Origin: Nothopassalora personata
Taxonomy: Eukaryota > Ascomycota > Dothideomycetes > Mycosphaerellales > Mycosphaerellaceae
DNA: 64,000 bases
NCBI GenBank assembly: GCA_033816765.1
Contig: CM066298.1
Coordinates: 248,001-312,000, forward strand
Direction of reading: 5' to 3'
A model generated the notes under the pieces. The model made no database searches. It had not been told where the DNA came from and was given only the letters and a program-made list of their open reading frames with translations. Each line of letters begins with the position of its first letter. The stretch's first letter is position 1. The position numbers were made by a program, and so were the translations under genes. Positions 21,048 through 32,288 of this stretch are shown here, one piece after another.

Positions 21048-24000
21048 TTAGGCGTTATTATTACCCCCTAAGGTGATGCGGCTAGTATTAGCATCTACAG
21101 TAGGCGCTAAGGAGCGTAGGTCTACGCCTTCCTTAGCTATGTTAAGTAGCTCTACGAAGTGCCTATACTTTTATAGTAGTAGTAGCTTAGTAAGCCTATC
21201 TATAGGCATGTCGTTAGTATTAAGATACCGAATCTCGATATCTCCTCGCTAGTTTCTCTAGCGGAGCTAGTAGTAGTGGATGTTAATATAGCGCAGCTTA
21301 GTGTTAAGCTTTTGCCCTTACTAGTTAATAAGTCGAATAGTCTAGGTATTATTATAGTATAGGTGTGTATACTAGTTAAACTCGAGATAGATCTCGGCGA
21401 AGATGCGTTCCTACTAGATTAGCTCTAATACCGCTTATAATAGGCTAAGGAGTTCGGCTTCGGTTAAGGACTTAGTAACAGTAATCTACTTAGATACTTT
21501 ATAGTCGACTAGTCCGCCGAAGAGCATAAAGATCCATCCGCTAGAGCTAGTCCTATCGACGTTCATGCCGTAGGAGGCATCTAATGCACCGAAGAACTTA
21601 TAGTTCTTACCGAGATGTTTAGGTTAACTATATAGGCTAGTAATGTGCTTACTAGCGCTATATACAAGGTAGAGGTTCTTAGTCTCTAGGAGGTAGCGTA
21701 GGTACTAGTCTATAAGCTTTAGATGCGTGTCTATTAGCTTAGTTAGATACTACGAAAGCATTAATAGGGAAAAGGCAATGTCCGGACGTGTATATATTAC
21801 TACGAAGTTAAGAGATCTAATACGTTATTAGTAAGTAAGGATCTTAATGGCTTCTATAACATAGCCTTTAGGTACCGTCTAGTTAAGGTGTTAATCTACT
21901 AGCACATTTGTCTTACGTACGCTAGTAGATATACTGAACTTAGTAGCGAGCTTCTCGATGTAGTCCTCCTATAAGAGCTATAGTAGTCTCTTCTACCGAT
22001 CTCGTATTACCTTAATTCCTAGAAACTAGGTAAGATCTCTAAGCTCGTGCATCTCGTACTTAGTAAGTAGACGCTTCTTAATACTAAGTGCATAGTCCTT
22101 ATACTTACGGTAATATAGCATAACTAGGTCGTCTATATAAAAGAAGAATATAACCTTATTATTATAGTAGATGCATTCGGAGTCCGAGAGAGGAACTATT
22201 CTAAGGGAGGCTAGCGTCTCGGTAAGGGAGTTATACTACAATAAAGGGGACTCCTTTAGTCCGTAGAGGGCCTTAACTAGTTTAAGAGCGTATCTATCGG
22301 TAGGGCGATCGATTCTAGGAGGCGGCTATAGATACATAGTATATAGTAGGTCTAAGTTTAAGAAGGCGTTAATAACATTAAACTATTTAGCTTCTAGGTC
22401 GAAGCTCGCGGCTATAGTATAGTAGAGGTGAAACATGCTTACTAGTAATATAGCGGCGTATGTATCTAAGTGTATGCCCTATAGATCGCCTCTTACGTAT
22501 AGCCGGGCCTTAAAGCTCTTTAGTATACTATACTTATCTAACTTGTACTTGTACACCTACTTTAGCGGCAATAGTAGCTAAAGTCCGTCCTCTTACTAAG
22601 CATTATAATCCTTCTCTTACTATGTAGTCTATTTAAACGTGCCGGTTAAGACTGCTTTAGTAAACTCTTTAGCTATAGCTTCACGCTATTATTAGGCGAA
22701 GCGGTGCTTTATAGCGGCTCGGTAGTTTAGAGGTTCGGGCGGAAGGTTATCGCGGTGTATCGACGTAATAGTGTTAATAGTACGTATAGGGGAGGATCGG
22801 CGTGTTCGTACGACATCGTAGTACTTACGTCCTAGGTAACGAGGTCTCGGGCGGATGCCCGCTATCTAGCTAATAATAACGTTAGCGACTATGATATTAT
22901 ATAGAGTATAGTAGAAGTAGGCGGTTTAGAGCCTCTTCCTAGTGTCGGTAAGGGTGTAGTTAGAATTAGGGGAAAACTCATCTATTTAACTAAGTTCTTC
23001 GAAGGGAATTACTAAAGAAGGAGCGGTAGCGACGTCTAGAGTCGTCGAAGCATCTATGTCTACTATAATCTCCTTACGGTCTTCCTCTATAAGTGTATCT
23101 ATCAATTGCTACTTAAAGTCGTTAATGTACTATTAAGACGCGTTACTATTAACCGCGTTGTTTTAATAGCTATTATTATAGTCGGAGTTCTCTATGCTCT
23201 CATTAGTCGATAGTTCGACCCCGGATTTAACCTAGTCTCGTAAAAGTGTAGGGGTTGTAGCGTCATTTAATAACGGCCAATTAAGTGGCTAGAAACTGCT
23301 ATTACCTTTAGGTTAGTTAAATGTTACTAGCGCTCGGTGTTGTAGCTAGTGTAGTTCATGCCTAAGCAGTAATTGTTAATAGGCGTGTTAATAAGGGTTT
23401 TAATAGAGCGGCTGCTATTAAGCCTATTCTTCTACCCCCTCGGCCTATGCTATGTCCTACTTATAGTAAGCTACATACAGGTCGTAGTACTATTTAGGCT
23501 CTTTAGCCGGTTCTACTATTACGATATTCTTAACAGGGGTTAAGTAACTAGCAGTAAGAATTAATAGGTCGTAGAGCGTAGTCTCATTAAAGAGGACGTC
23601 CTTTACCCGCATAACCCTATCTTTCGATAGGTCCTATACCCTATAGATGTTAGTAGAGTCGTAGCCTATAAGGTATCCGATAAGTGCTCGTTCTTTAAGC
23701 TTCTTAGTCTTGCCTAGTTAAGTGGTACTATAAATGTATACGTAGGCTAGGCAGCCGTACACTACTATATAGCCTACATTTAGGATCCTGCCTATTGCCA
23801 ATTCGAAGGGAGTCTTCTAGCCTTTTAATTAGATTAGTAACCGCTAGAGAATGTAGACGGTAGCTACTGTGCATTTATTCTAGAGCTTTTTAGGTAGGCG
23901 AGCATAAATGCAGATTATACGAGACATCGTAATAATGACGCCGCCCGCTCGTTCTACTAGGTCCTAGTTAGACGCGTAATTAGTAGTGTTGTGCTACTCA

Positions 24001-24885
24001 ATTTAATTGTTATTAATAGTTAAGCGGAAGGCTGTGCTAATAGCTACTTTATTATCGCTATAGAAGCAAATAAACCTACGCCTAATAAAATTAATAAAGC
24101 TAAGTAGGCTATTAAAGTAAGCTAATACTAATAGTTAGTCCCTATTCTTAATAGTGAATTGAAAGTGCCCGTAGGTATCTAAATCGTAGAAATGAACTAG
24201 GTAACGATTACTATTATATACTAGTGTAAACTTAGCTAAATCTATAGCTACGTGCCTATAGGGAGTCATTGCCCTAATTAGCTTAGTCCTATTAAACACT
24301 TTATGTACCTTAGCTAGGCTACATACTCTACAATGTACAGTGAGGGGTGCTTTAGGTGCATTAGGGTTAATAACTACCCCCTTAACTCTAAACGGAAGCT
24401 AGTTAATACGTTTAGCGCTAATATAGCCGAAGATTTAGTACTACTAGCGGCCTAAGAGCTTACGGTGTTTAATGGGGGTCCTACTAGACCTTACTACACC
24501 TTTAGTACCCCCTATGCTATTCATTACTACTATAACGGTACGGTCGCCGTTAGAGTCCTAAACAGGTGGTGTTTAGATAGTATTACCCTTACTAATTGTA
24601 CTAATGAAGTGCGCTGTACGCTACTTCTTAGTAATCTTTAGTAGGATGCTCCTATTATTACTCGATAGCTATTTATAGACTATCTCTAACTAAGGCGGTG
24701 TAACTACCTTAAAGAAGGGGATTGTGCTAGTAGGGCGGTGCAGGTCTATTAATTTCTTGTTATTATAATAGACTAAATTAGTGCGTCCGTGCTACTAAAG
24801 TCTAGCCGTCTCTATACGTAAGTAGGAGATAACGTTCACATAAAAGCCTAGGCAATAGGCCACATCTAATAGGGTGAATAGTATC
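21048..24885 (-). pseudogene. Copia-A pol, integrase-RT-RNase H part
   Basis: Minus-strand translation gives integrase (about 24600-23700), the linker, RT with KALYGLKESPLL at about 22290-22250 and an intact YIDD at about 22124-22140, then RNase H ending RYLNTNDMPIDRLTKLL near 21185-21235 and a stop at 21048-21050. The integrase-RT order identifies Copia. RIP-type stops break it throughout. The 5' part of the gene is at 30510-31980. Confidence 0.8.
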
Positions 24886-24890
24886 CCCTC
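24886..24890. repeat. Target-site duplication CCCTC of Copia-B (left)
   Basis: Repeated at 30505-30509 directly after the 3' LTR. Confidence 0.9.
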
Positions 24891-25137
24891 TATTAAGATG
24901 TAGCATCTTAAGGGGAGCTAACAGTTAGGTTGTGATCTAATAGCCTAAGGCATCTACGATAACTTAGCTTATCGGAAGACACCTTCTCTCCCCTTTAGCT
25001 TAGATAGACATCTAACACAATTAACGCATTAGTTCCTAATATATTGCTGCATGCCATGTAGCTATTAGCCAGTTAAAGATTGATCTCTTACTCTACTCCG
25101 CTGCTAACTACGTATCCTATAAGGTCTTAACTTAACA
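24891..25137 (+). repeat. Copia-B 5' LTR
   Basis: 247 bp, TATTAAGATGTAGCATC (TGTTAAGA in the 3' copy) to CTTAACTTAACA. A candidate primer-binding site GGTTATAAGCCCGGG follows directly at 25138. Confidence 0.93.
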
Positions 25138-25622
25138 GGTTATAAGCCCGGGTTTATGTAGGAGTAAGAGCAACCTATATTAGTATAGGTTACTTATATC
25201 CCTTGCTATTATAGTAGAAAACATCTAGGAAGCAGAAGTCTACCCCATCTGTCCTATTAAGGAGCTTAGTTTAATACTAAGTAATAGGTAATCTAGAAAA
25301 GGACTCTATGTGGCTTACTATAAGCCAATACCTTAAAGACACTCTACAGGTAGAACTGCATCGAGATACTATTAAGAAGGACTTTAAGTAAGTCATTTAG
25401 AACTCTACTAGGAGAGATAGACCTATGTCCTAGCTCCGAGACTACACCGCTCTTTCTTTACCCTACTAAGCAGGCCTTAGTATCTACACCTACGAACCTT
25501 ACTATTCTATACTAAAAGCCTCAGCAGGACCTAAGCCACGACTTTGAAGCATATACACCTTGTTTTATTACATTCAATTTATTATAGATTCACACTAAGA
25601 GAAAGGAGAAGAGAAGGGAAGT

Positions 25623-28600
25623 AAAATCCCAATTCTTAGGAGAGACAACTAGAAGAGATAGTTCAACCTTTAGAGATACAAGATAGAGAGCTAGTTAGCA
25701 TTCTTTACAATTAATGACCTGTTAGAAGTGTTATTTAACAACATTAAGGGCAAGAACCTAAAACTCTAGGAAGAGACTAAGATTAAAGAGATTCTTAATG
25801 CACTAATATAGACAAAACAAAATGCAGCTTATAGCTTTAGTATCCTAAGTAGGATTATAGAAGAAGATAAATTTAAGCTTAAGGGCTCTTACGAATCTAG
25901 AAAAGGTACTAAGATATAGGTGCATCTCTAGAACAAGTATAGCTAGGTGTTGCTAACCTATGCACATAAGCTTATAGAACAGTTTATAAACTTTAAGATA
26001 AGTAAAGAGTTCACTATTAGATCTACATAGGCACACCTAGTGTCTCTTAGAAGGAGGATTGCTAATGTTAACCTAGAGGGCTAGTACTATAGGAAAGCTA
26101 ATGTAAGAATAACCTAGCTTTTAAGCTTACTACTACCTAACTACTATATAGCTAGGGATACTATTATAGCTTAGCTAAAGATAGATTATAAAAGGACCTT
26201 AAAGATCCTTAAGGCTCAAGAGGCTAGATTAAATCCCTCTAAGGCTAAGTATAGTATAGTAGCCACCTAGGTTAGGCCCTTAGGTTAGGTAAGATCACTT
26301 TCCTGCCTTCTCTATAAGAAGGACTATCTTATTAAGGACTGCCCTAGTCTCTCTAAGGCAAAGAAGGTCCTTAGATCTCATTCCTAAGCACTATCCTCCT
26401 AGAATGCAACATATGTTAAGAAGAGAAGATCTCCACTACTATCTTTAAGAAGAACACTAAGAGAGAAGTCCTCTATAGAGGAACTTAAGAAAATGGTAAA
26501 GAAACTTAGCTCTAATATACTGTTACTCTAGAAGAACTAGGCCTAGTCTCCTTCCTCTAAAACAAGGAAGACTAGGAAAGGTTTCTCTACCTAAGAGCTA
26601 CCTAACTTATGCAACTTATCCTAGAAGACAATGTCTAATAATAATGAGTATAATAAAGTGGCTCACTTAACTGTAGAAGTCTAAGGCAAGTTCCCCTTAT
26701 TAGAGTAGTTACTTAATTCTTGTGCTTTATCCTATATAACTAACTAGAACTGCCTCTTTAGATCTATAACTCCCTTAATAAAGAAGAAATAGATTAAAGT
26801 GGGAGGTAGGCATTTGTTAGCTACTTATATTAGGACTATAGAGATAAGTAGGAGATCTAGTAGGAAAGTTGTTTTAGAAGATGTTCTACTTATACCTAAG
26901 CTAGGGGTAAACCTAGTTTCTTAGAACTAGTTTAGTAAGCAGTTTAGTGTCTAACCTCCTTCATTTTCTCTTGTATCCCCCTCTAGCTAAACTGTTATCT
27001 AGACAAGGCTCCTTAGGGGGGTTCTATTTATTAATGAGATTTCTCCTCTACTATAAGAAAGGGCATATTACTTATTATATGCACTACTAATAGAGAATGC
27101 CTTTGTAACTGCTAAATTAGAGACTAACCTAAAACAGTAGGAGCTTTAGTATAGAATATTTGCACACTTTAGGAAGAACTTGCTCTAGAATCTTTATAAG
27201 GTAATAGACTTAAAAGAACCTATTCCTGTTCCTAGGGATAGCTTCCACTAGTATAGAGTGTGTTCAATAGCAAAGATAAAGAAGTATAAAGGCAAAGTTA
27301 CTAAGAGAAGACCTAAAAGACTTACCCTTGTATCCATTAATATATATAGTCCACTACTAACATTAAGGCTAGGGTTTAAATACTAGCTTAAGATTGTTAA
27401 CAACTTCTCTAGAAAAAAGTGGACCTATCCTCTTAAGAAAAGGGAAGATGCTCTAGTTGCTCTCTAGAACTAGAAAATTAAGGCAGAGAGGAAATCATTA
27501 GTATAGTTAAAAGCAGTTAGGCTTAATAATGTAAGGGAACTTATTGCATTAGTTAAGCAGTAGGAGAAGGATTTAGGAATTAGGCTAGAGCATACTAAGG
27601 CATACAACTCGCTCTAAAATGGACTAGTTAAAAGCTTAATACAAACCTTAGAAGACTCTATAAGGGCAATGCTTAAAGAGGCTAAGATGCCAATTGAATT
27701 CTAGCCTAAAGCACTAGAAGCCTAAACCTACATAAGGAATAAACTACTAAATGGTCTAGACTATAATAGGTTTAAGGTTTCACTAGATAAAGCCTTTAAT
27801 GGTATTAAGCCAACTATTAACTATTTAAAGGTTTAGGGATATAAAGCTATTGTCTACATAGACATAAGATCCTAGCCTTAATAGGCAAGAAGTGATAAAC
27901 TAATGAATAGAGGCAAAGAAGCAGTGTTTATTAGATACGTTAAAAACATAGCTAAGGCCTAGCTCTTTTAGGAACTAGACATAAAAGCTGTTAAACAACA
28001 CACATATGCAGACTTCTTTAAGGACTAACCTAGAGGTAATATAGATCTCAATGTTATAAAATTGAATCTATTAAGCAATGTACTAGCTAGGAGACCCTTA
28101 GGGAGGCTAAGGAAGGACATATCCTTAGAGCAACCTATTCACTATTCAATTATTTAGTAGAGCAGCCTAGTAACAGCCTAGCTAAGAAAGCTGTTTATGC
28201 AACTTCCCTAGCCTCTAAAGAATGTAGGGGAATTTTAGAAAATCGATAAGCTAATTAAGATAAGCTCACTAGATCTCTAGGAAAAGAATGTTACTAGGAC
28301 ATAAGTAACTACTCTTAGATTATCCCTTAGTAAGAGGAGGGCTAACCATGATATTAAGGGCTATAAATAGAAATAGAAAGCCCTAAGATCTATAGTCCCT
28401 ATACCTCAACTAGCTACTAAAGTAGGAGAAGCAATAGACCTCTTAGAGAACCTTACTGCTTACTACTAAGCTTTCTTTACAGCTATGCAATTAGTGGATG
28501 ATTTAGTACTATAGGATAGTGAATTCCTAGAAGAAGTTAAGGAGATAGCCTTTGTAGCAACTATAGAAGTCATTGTATATAAGTAAGAGATCCTAATTTT

Positions 28601-30263
28601 AAAGTCCTATAAGGATGCTATAAATAATAAGAAATAGGGACACCTTTAGAAGGAAGCAATCTAGAAGGAGCTAGATGCTCTATAGAGCAACAACACCTAG
28701 GAGAATGCTATTCTACTAAAAGGAGCAAACTTAGTTACGTTAAGATAGGTCTTTAATGTTAAAAGAAGCATTAGTAGAGCCATTAAAAAGTTCAAGGCTA
28801 GGCTAGTTATAAGGGGCTTTTTATAGAAGTTTAGTGTTAACTTTATAGAGACATTTACGCCTACAGTTAGATAGGACACCCTTAGGGTGTTTATAGCTAT
28901 TGTGTGTAAGAAGGATCTCTATCTTTACTAAGTGGATATAAATAATGCGTTTATAGAAAGCACCCTCTATAAAGACATCTTTATGTTACTACTACTAGGA
29001 GTTAAGCTTCTACTAAACATAGTGTTTAAGATTCTTAAAAGCTTATATAGACTTAAGCAAGTAGCTAGAGATTGGAATCAACTCTATGTGTTAAAGCTTA
29101 GAGAGATTAGATTTACACAGTTAGAGGTAGATCTATGCCTACTCATTTATAAGGAAAAAGAGATTATAATTCTTACATATATAGATAATATTCCAATTGC
29201 TACACTAAAGTTAATAGATGTTCTCTAGTTTAAAAGAGAACTTAGCAAAGTCTTTAAGATTAAAGATCTTAGTGAACCTAAAAAGATCCTTAGCATAAGA
29301 GTTATAAGGGACAGGAGGAGAGGAATCCTAAAACTTAACTAGGGACACTTTATTAGGGATAACCTTACTAAGATAGGGATGAACTATAAGAAGGCAGCAC
29401 CTATACACTCACCTATAGACAGCTATAAGGCTCTTAAACCTTTAAGCTACATAGATAAGAGGTGTAACAAGGTAGAGTACTAGAGTATTAATAGTATATA
29501 GATGTAGCTAGTAACAATTACAAGGCTAGACATTACTTTTGCCCTAGGAAGGGTAAGCTTATTTGTAAGTGACCTATCTACCTACTATATAAAGGCTTTA
29601 AAGAAGATTATAAGATATCTAAGGTTATATCCTAATCTTAGCCTTGTCTTCTCTAGGCATAGAGAAGGATGCCTAGTTAGATACTATGACTCTAATTATG
29701 CAATAGATAAAGTAGATAGAGTCTCTATCCTTAGGTATGTCTTCTTCCTCTATAGGGCACTAGTCTCCTAGATGAGCAAGAAGCAAAAGTCTATAGCAAC
29801 ATCTATAATAGAAGCTAAATACATAGCTATAAATGCATATATAAAGCAATCCCAATTCCTAGCTTCACTACTAAGGGAGATAGACTGTCTAGAGTTAGTA
29901 GGAGACTGTTCCTATTAACTAAGGATTACTAGAAACTAGGAGACTATGTTAAGCTTAAGACTAGTCTAATTAAGAGGTAATAACTAAGCTGCCCTTACCC
30001 TAGTGAGGGATGCACATGTTTATAACAAGTTAAAGCACATTAACATTGCCTACAATGCTATTAGGAAACTTTAGTAGAGAAGGCTTATTACTGTTAAGTA
30101 CACCCTAACATCTAAGATAGTTATAGATAGGTTTATAAAGCTAAAGACTAGTCTACACTTCTAGAGGTTTATAAGCTAGCTTAACCTATTATAGAGGTCT
30201 AAATACTACTAATAGGAGAAGAGTAGACTGTAACCTCCTATGTAAGATAAGTGGGAGTGTTAA
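25623..30263 (+). pseudogene. Copia-B gag-pol polyprotein, RIP-degraded
   Basis: One frame (start near 25623, no clear ATG left) runs to the TAA at 30261-30263, which lies inside the 3' LTR. Gag occupies about 25.7-26.65 kb with a degraded knuckle (CLLYKKDYLIKDC). The protease active site reads NSCALSY near 26720, with the catalytic Asp lost. Integrase (about 27150-27800) includes AHFRKNLLQNLYKV and later AYNSLQNGLVKSLIQT. RT (about 28700-29230) has IKGFL-type motifs, VDINNAFI, SLYRLKQVARDWNQ and YIDN at about 29181-29192, where the second Asp is Asn. RNase H ends near KLKHINIAYNAI (about 30030-30065). Nearly all stops are TAG/TAA. Same order and near-usual length for a Copia polyprotein. Confidence 0.88.
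30243..30257 (+). promoter_or_regulatory. Copia-B polypurine tract
   Basis: AAGATAAGTGGGAG directly before the TGTTAAGA start of the 3' LTR. It is the usual second-strand primer position, and it is also coding: the polyprotein frame passes through it into the LTR. Confidence 0.75.
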
Positions 30264-30504
30264 GATATAGCATCTTAAGGGGAGCTAACAGTTAGGTTGT
30301 AATCTAATAGCCTAAGGCATCTACGATAACTTAGCTTATCGGAAGACACCTTCTCTCCCCTTTAGCTTAGATAGACATCTAACACAATTAACGCATTGGT
30401 TCCTAATATATTGCTGCATGCCCTGTAGCTGTTAGCTAGTTAAAGATTAATCTCTTACTCTACTCCGCTACTAACTACGTATCCTATAAGGTCTTAACTT
30501 AACA
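30258..30504 (+). repeat. Copia-B 3' LTR
   Basis: 247 bp, TGTTAAGATATAGCATC to CTTAACTTAACA, then the CCCTC duplication at 30505-30509. Confidence 0.93.
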
Positions 30505-30509
30505 CCCTC

Positions 30510-31980
30510 TATCTTTATGCGAACCTTACCTAATGCGGTAATAGGGAATGTCGTGGTTCCGGCTTAGATTAATAAGATGGTTAGGCGCTCTACAATGAAT
30601 TCTACGCCCTACTAGTTATAGTAATTAATAACATAGGTGTCCGAGCAGTTATCGTATACCTAGCAATCCCTAAAGTTAAAGCTTAATTAGCTTATCAAGC
30701 TCGAAAGGACAGTAAGACTAGTAAAGCCGTGCGGTGCTACCTTACCCTTAGCAATTGCCTCATCTCGTTCCTTATCCGTATGCCTATTACGGTTTAATAC
30801 GCCTAGTAAGCGTTTACTATCATCGGCTAAGCAGTAATTAATAAAGTGCTTCTAGCACTTCTTCTACTGCTTAGAGCGCTAATCCTTTAATAGACGCTTC
30901 TTAGGCTTAACTACATCGCATAAATAGAGGTTCTTATAATAACTCTCCTTAGGCTCGCCGGTAATGTTCTAGTAGCCGCTTAGCCTATCGTTATTATTAC
31001 TGCTCTTTCCTTTATTTATACTATTACTACGGTTACGACTCTTATTGCCGCGGCTACGACGACGGTCGTTATTATTATTATCGTTCCTACCGACTATGCC
31101 TACTATAGGCGCTAGTAGTAGAGGCTCGTCCTCTACTAAGGGTTCGCCTATAAAGGTTACGAAGACTAATCGACCGTTTGTAGTAACTAGGGTAGTATTG
31201 CGTATCCATTCGAGGTATCGCTCGGTAAGCTTACTAAGTAAGAGCTTATTACGCTTCTACTCGTTATATAGTAATGCTCTATAGGTAGGAGTTTTCTACT
31301 ATATCGCAAGTAGGAAGTGTCGTAGTAGGTCTCCGTACTCGGTATAGTTGTAATCTAGTATCTTAGTCTATAGCACTAGCTAGTCTAAATACTAGTCGTC
31401 GACCCTTCGGGCCTAGCTCTTCTAAAGCCTATTTAGCTCTAGTATAAGCTATCGCTTACGTAACATGTCCTTTAGTCCGTACTAATCCTTTAGAGCCTAG
31501 ACCTTACCTCTAAGGGTGCGTTTACTATGCATTAGCTCCTAGCCTAGCTCTATAGTAGTCCTAATTAGGTAGGTAACCAATTTGGACCTTACGGACGTAA
31601 AGATGTTATATATCCGCTACCTACGGTCGGTATCTAACTAGCGGAGCTTAATAAGCTCCTTATCTTTAGCCGTAGCGTCTTTAGTAGTGTATACTAATTA
31701 GATTTGCTCGAACGTTAAGTATACCGGCTCTATTAGCTCGGCGGTAGTGTCGTTCAGATCTACATACTTCTAGATGTTTAGAGACTTAGCGTAGAGCTCT
31801 AACTAACGGTTAAACTTATCCTATTAGTTATAACTCTTAAGAACGATAGTACCGTACGGCAAAGTACCGGTACTACCGGGTGTCTCGGTAGTCGCTATAA
31901 CGGTATTAATAGGCCTAATGAAGGTTCCTATAGGTCCACTAGGGTTACTGCACTACTGTGTAATAGTTATTAATAGGATA
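30510..31980 (-). pseudogene. Copia-A gag and protease part
   Basis: Read leftward from about 31980: a Gag (GPIGTFIRPINTVIATTETPG, then helical blocks such as LRQLDTDRRQRIYNIFTSV), an Arg/Asn-rich linker (about 31100-31000), and a protease block with VYDNCSDTYV near 30660-30620. The expected DSGC is damaged to DNC. Copia-B interrupts the gene at 30510. The small plus-strand frame at 31045-31284 is only the complement of this gag linker. Confidence 0.75.
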
Positions 31981-32057
31981 ATGATAGATCCTACTGGTTT
32001 TTAATGACGATGCAAAATCTACTCTAGGGCTTCGTTTTATGTAGCGAACGTTAGTAA

Positions 32058-32077
32058 GCGCCTACCGGGCTTATAAC
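32058..32077 (-). promoter_or_regulatory. Copia-A candidate primer-binding site
   Basis: On the minus strand GTTATAAGCCCGG follows the 5' LTR end directly. Copia-B has the same 13 bases at its primer site, so both may use the same tRNA. The tRNA is not identified. Confidence 0.5.
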
Positions 32078-32283
32078 TATTACGTTACAAGTGGTTAGAA
32101 GTTATGAAATGGGCTTATAAAGGTGTTTCAAAAGCAGGTAGTAGATTGTATATATCTAAGCTAGAATTGAAAGGGCTGCTTATAACAAGGCTATAGGTAA
32201 CTAATTAATATTACCTAATTCTTAGCCGCTACTACCTTAGGTTTAATTAGGCTACAGCGCCGGTACACGCTTAGATCGTAATA
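32078..32283 (-). repeat. Copia-A 5' LTR
   Basis: 206 bp partner of 19493-19698, with the same TATTACG and CGTAATA ends, then CGTAG at 32284-32288. Confidence 0.92.
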
Positions 32284-32288
32284 CGTAG

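Larger units (their letters stand above)
24891..30504 (+). mobile_element. Copia-B, plus strand, nested in Copia-A
   Basis: A 5614-bp element with 247-bp LTRs at both ends and CCCTC duplications. It encodes one gag-pol frame in Copia order. Its base composition differs from everything around it: CpG is almost absent from the internal region while CpA and TpG are partly retained. The RIP load is lighter than in M or Gypsy-C, yet stops are still TAG/TAA and the RT motif is damaged. It sits in Copia-A just downstream of the protease active site. Confidence 0.94.
19493..32283 (-). mobile_element. Copia-A, minus strand, nested in M1 ORF3, itself split by Copia-B
   Basis: Flanked by 206-bp LTRs (19493-19698, 32078-32283) and CGTAG duplications (19488-19492, 32284-32288). 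The uninterrupted site is visible in M2 at about 42849-42853. Net length without Copia-B is about 7.17 kb. Order on the minus strand is gag, protease, integrase, RT, RNase H, the Copia order. About 1.35 kb of non-coding sequence lies between pol and the 3' LTR, which is long for this group. Confidence 0.92.

Noticed and set aside
28697..28879. Minus-strand ORF within Copia-B
   Set aside because: Shadow of the RT coding strand, which shows clear Copia motifs.
31045..31284. Plus-strand ORF, Leu/Arg-rich
   Set aside because: Complement of the Arg/Asn-rich linker of Copia-A gag.
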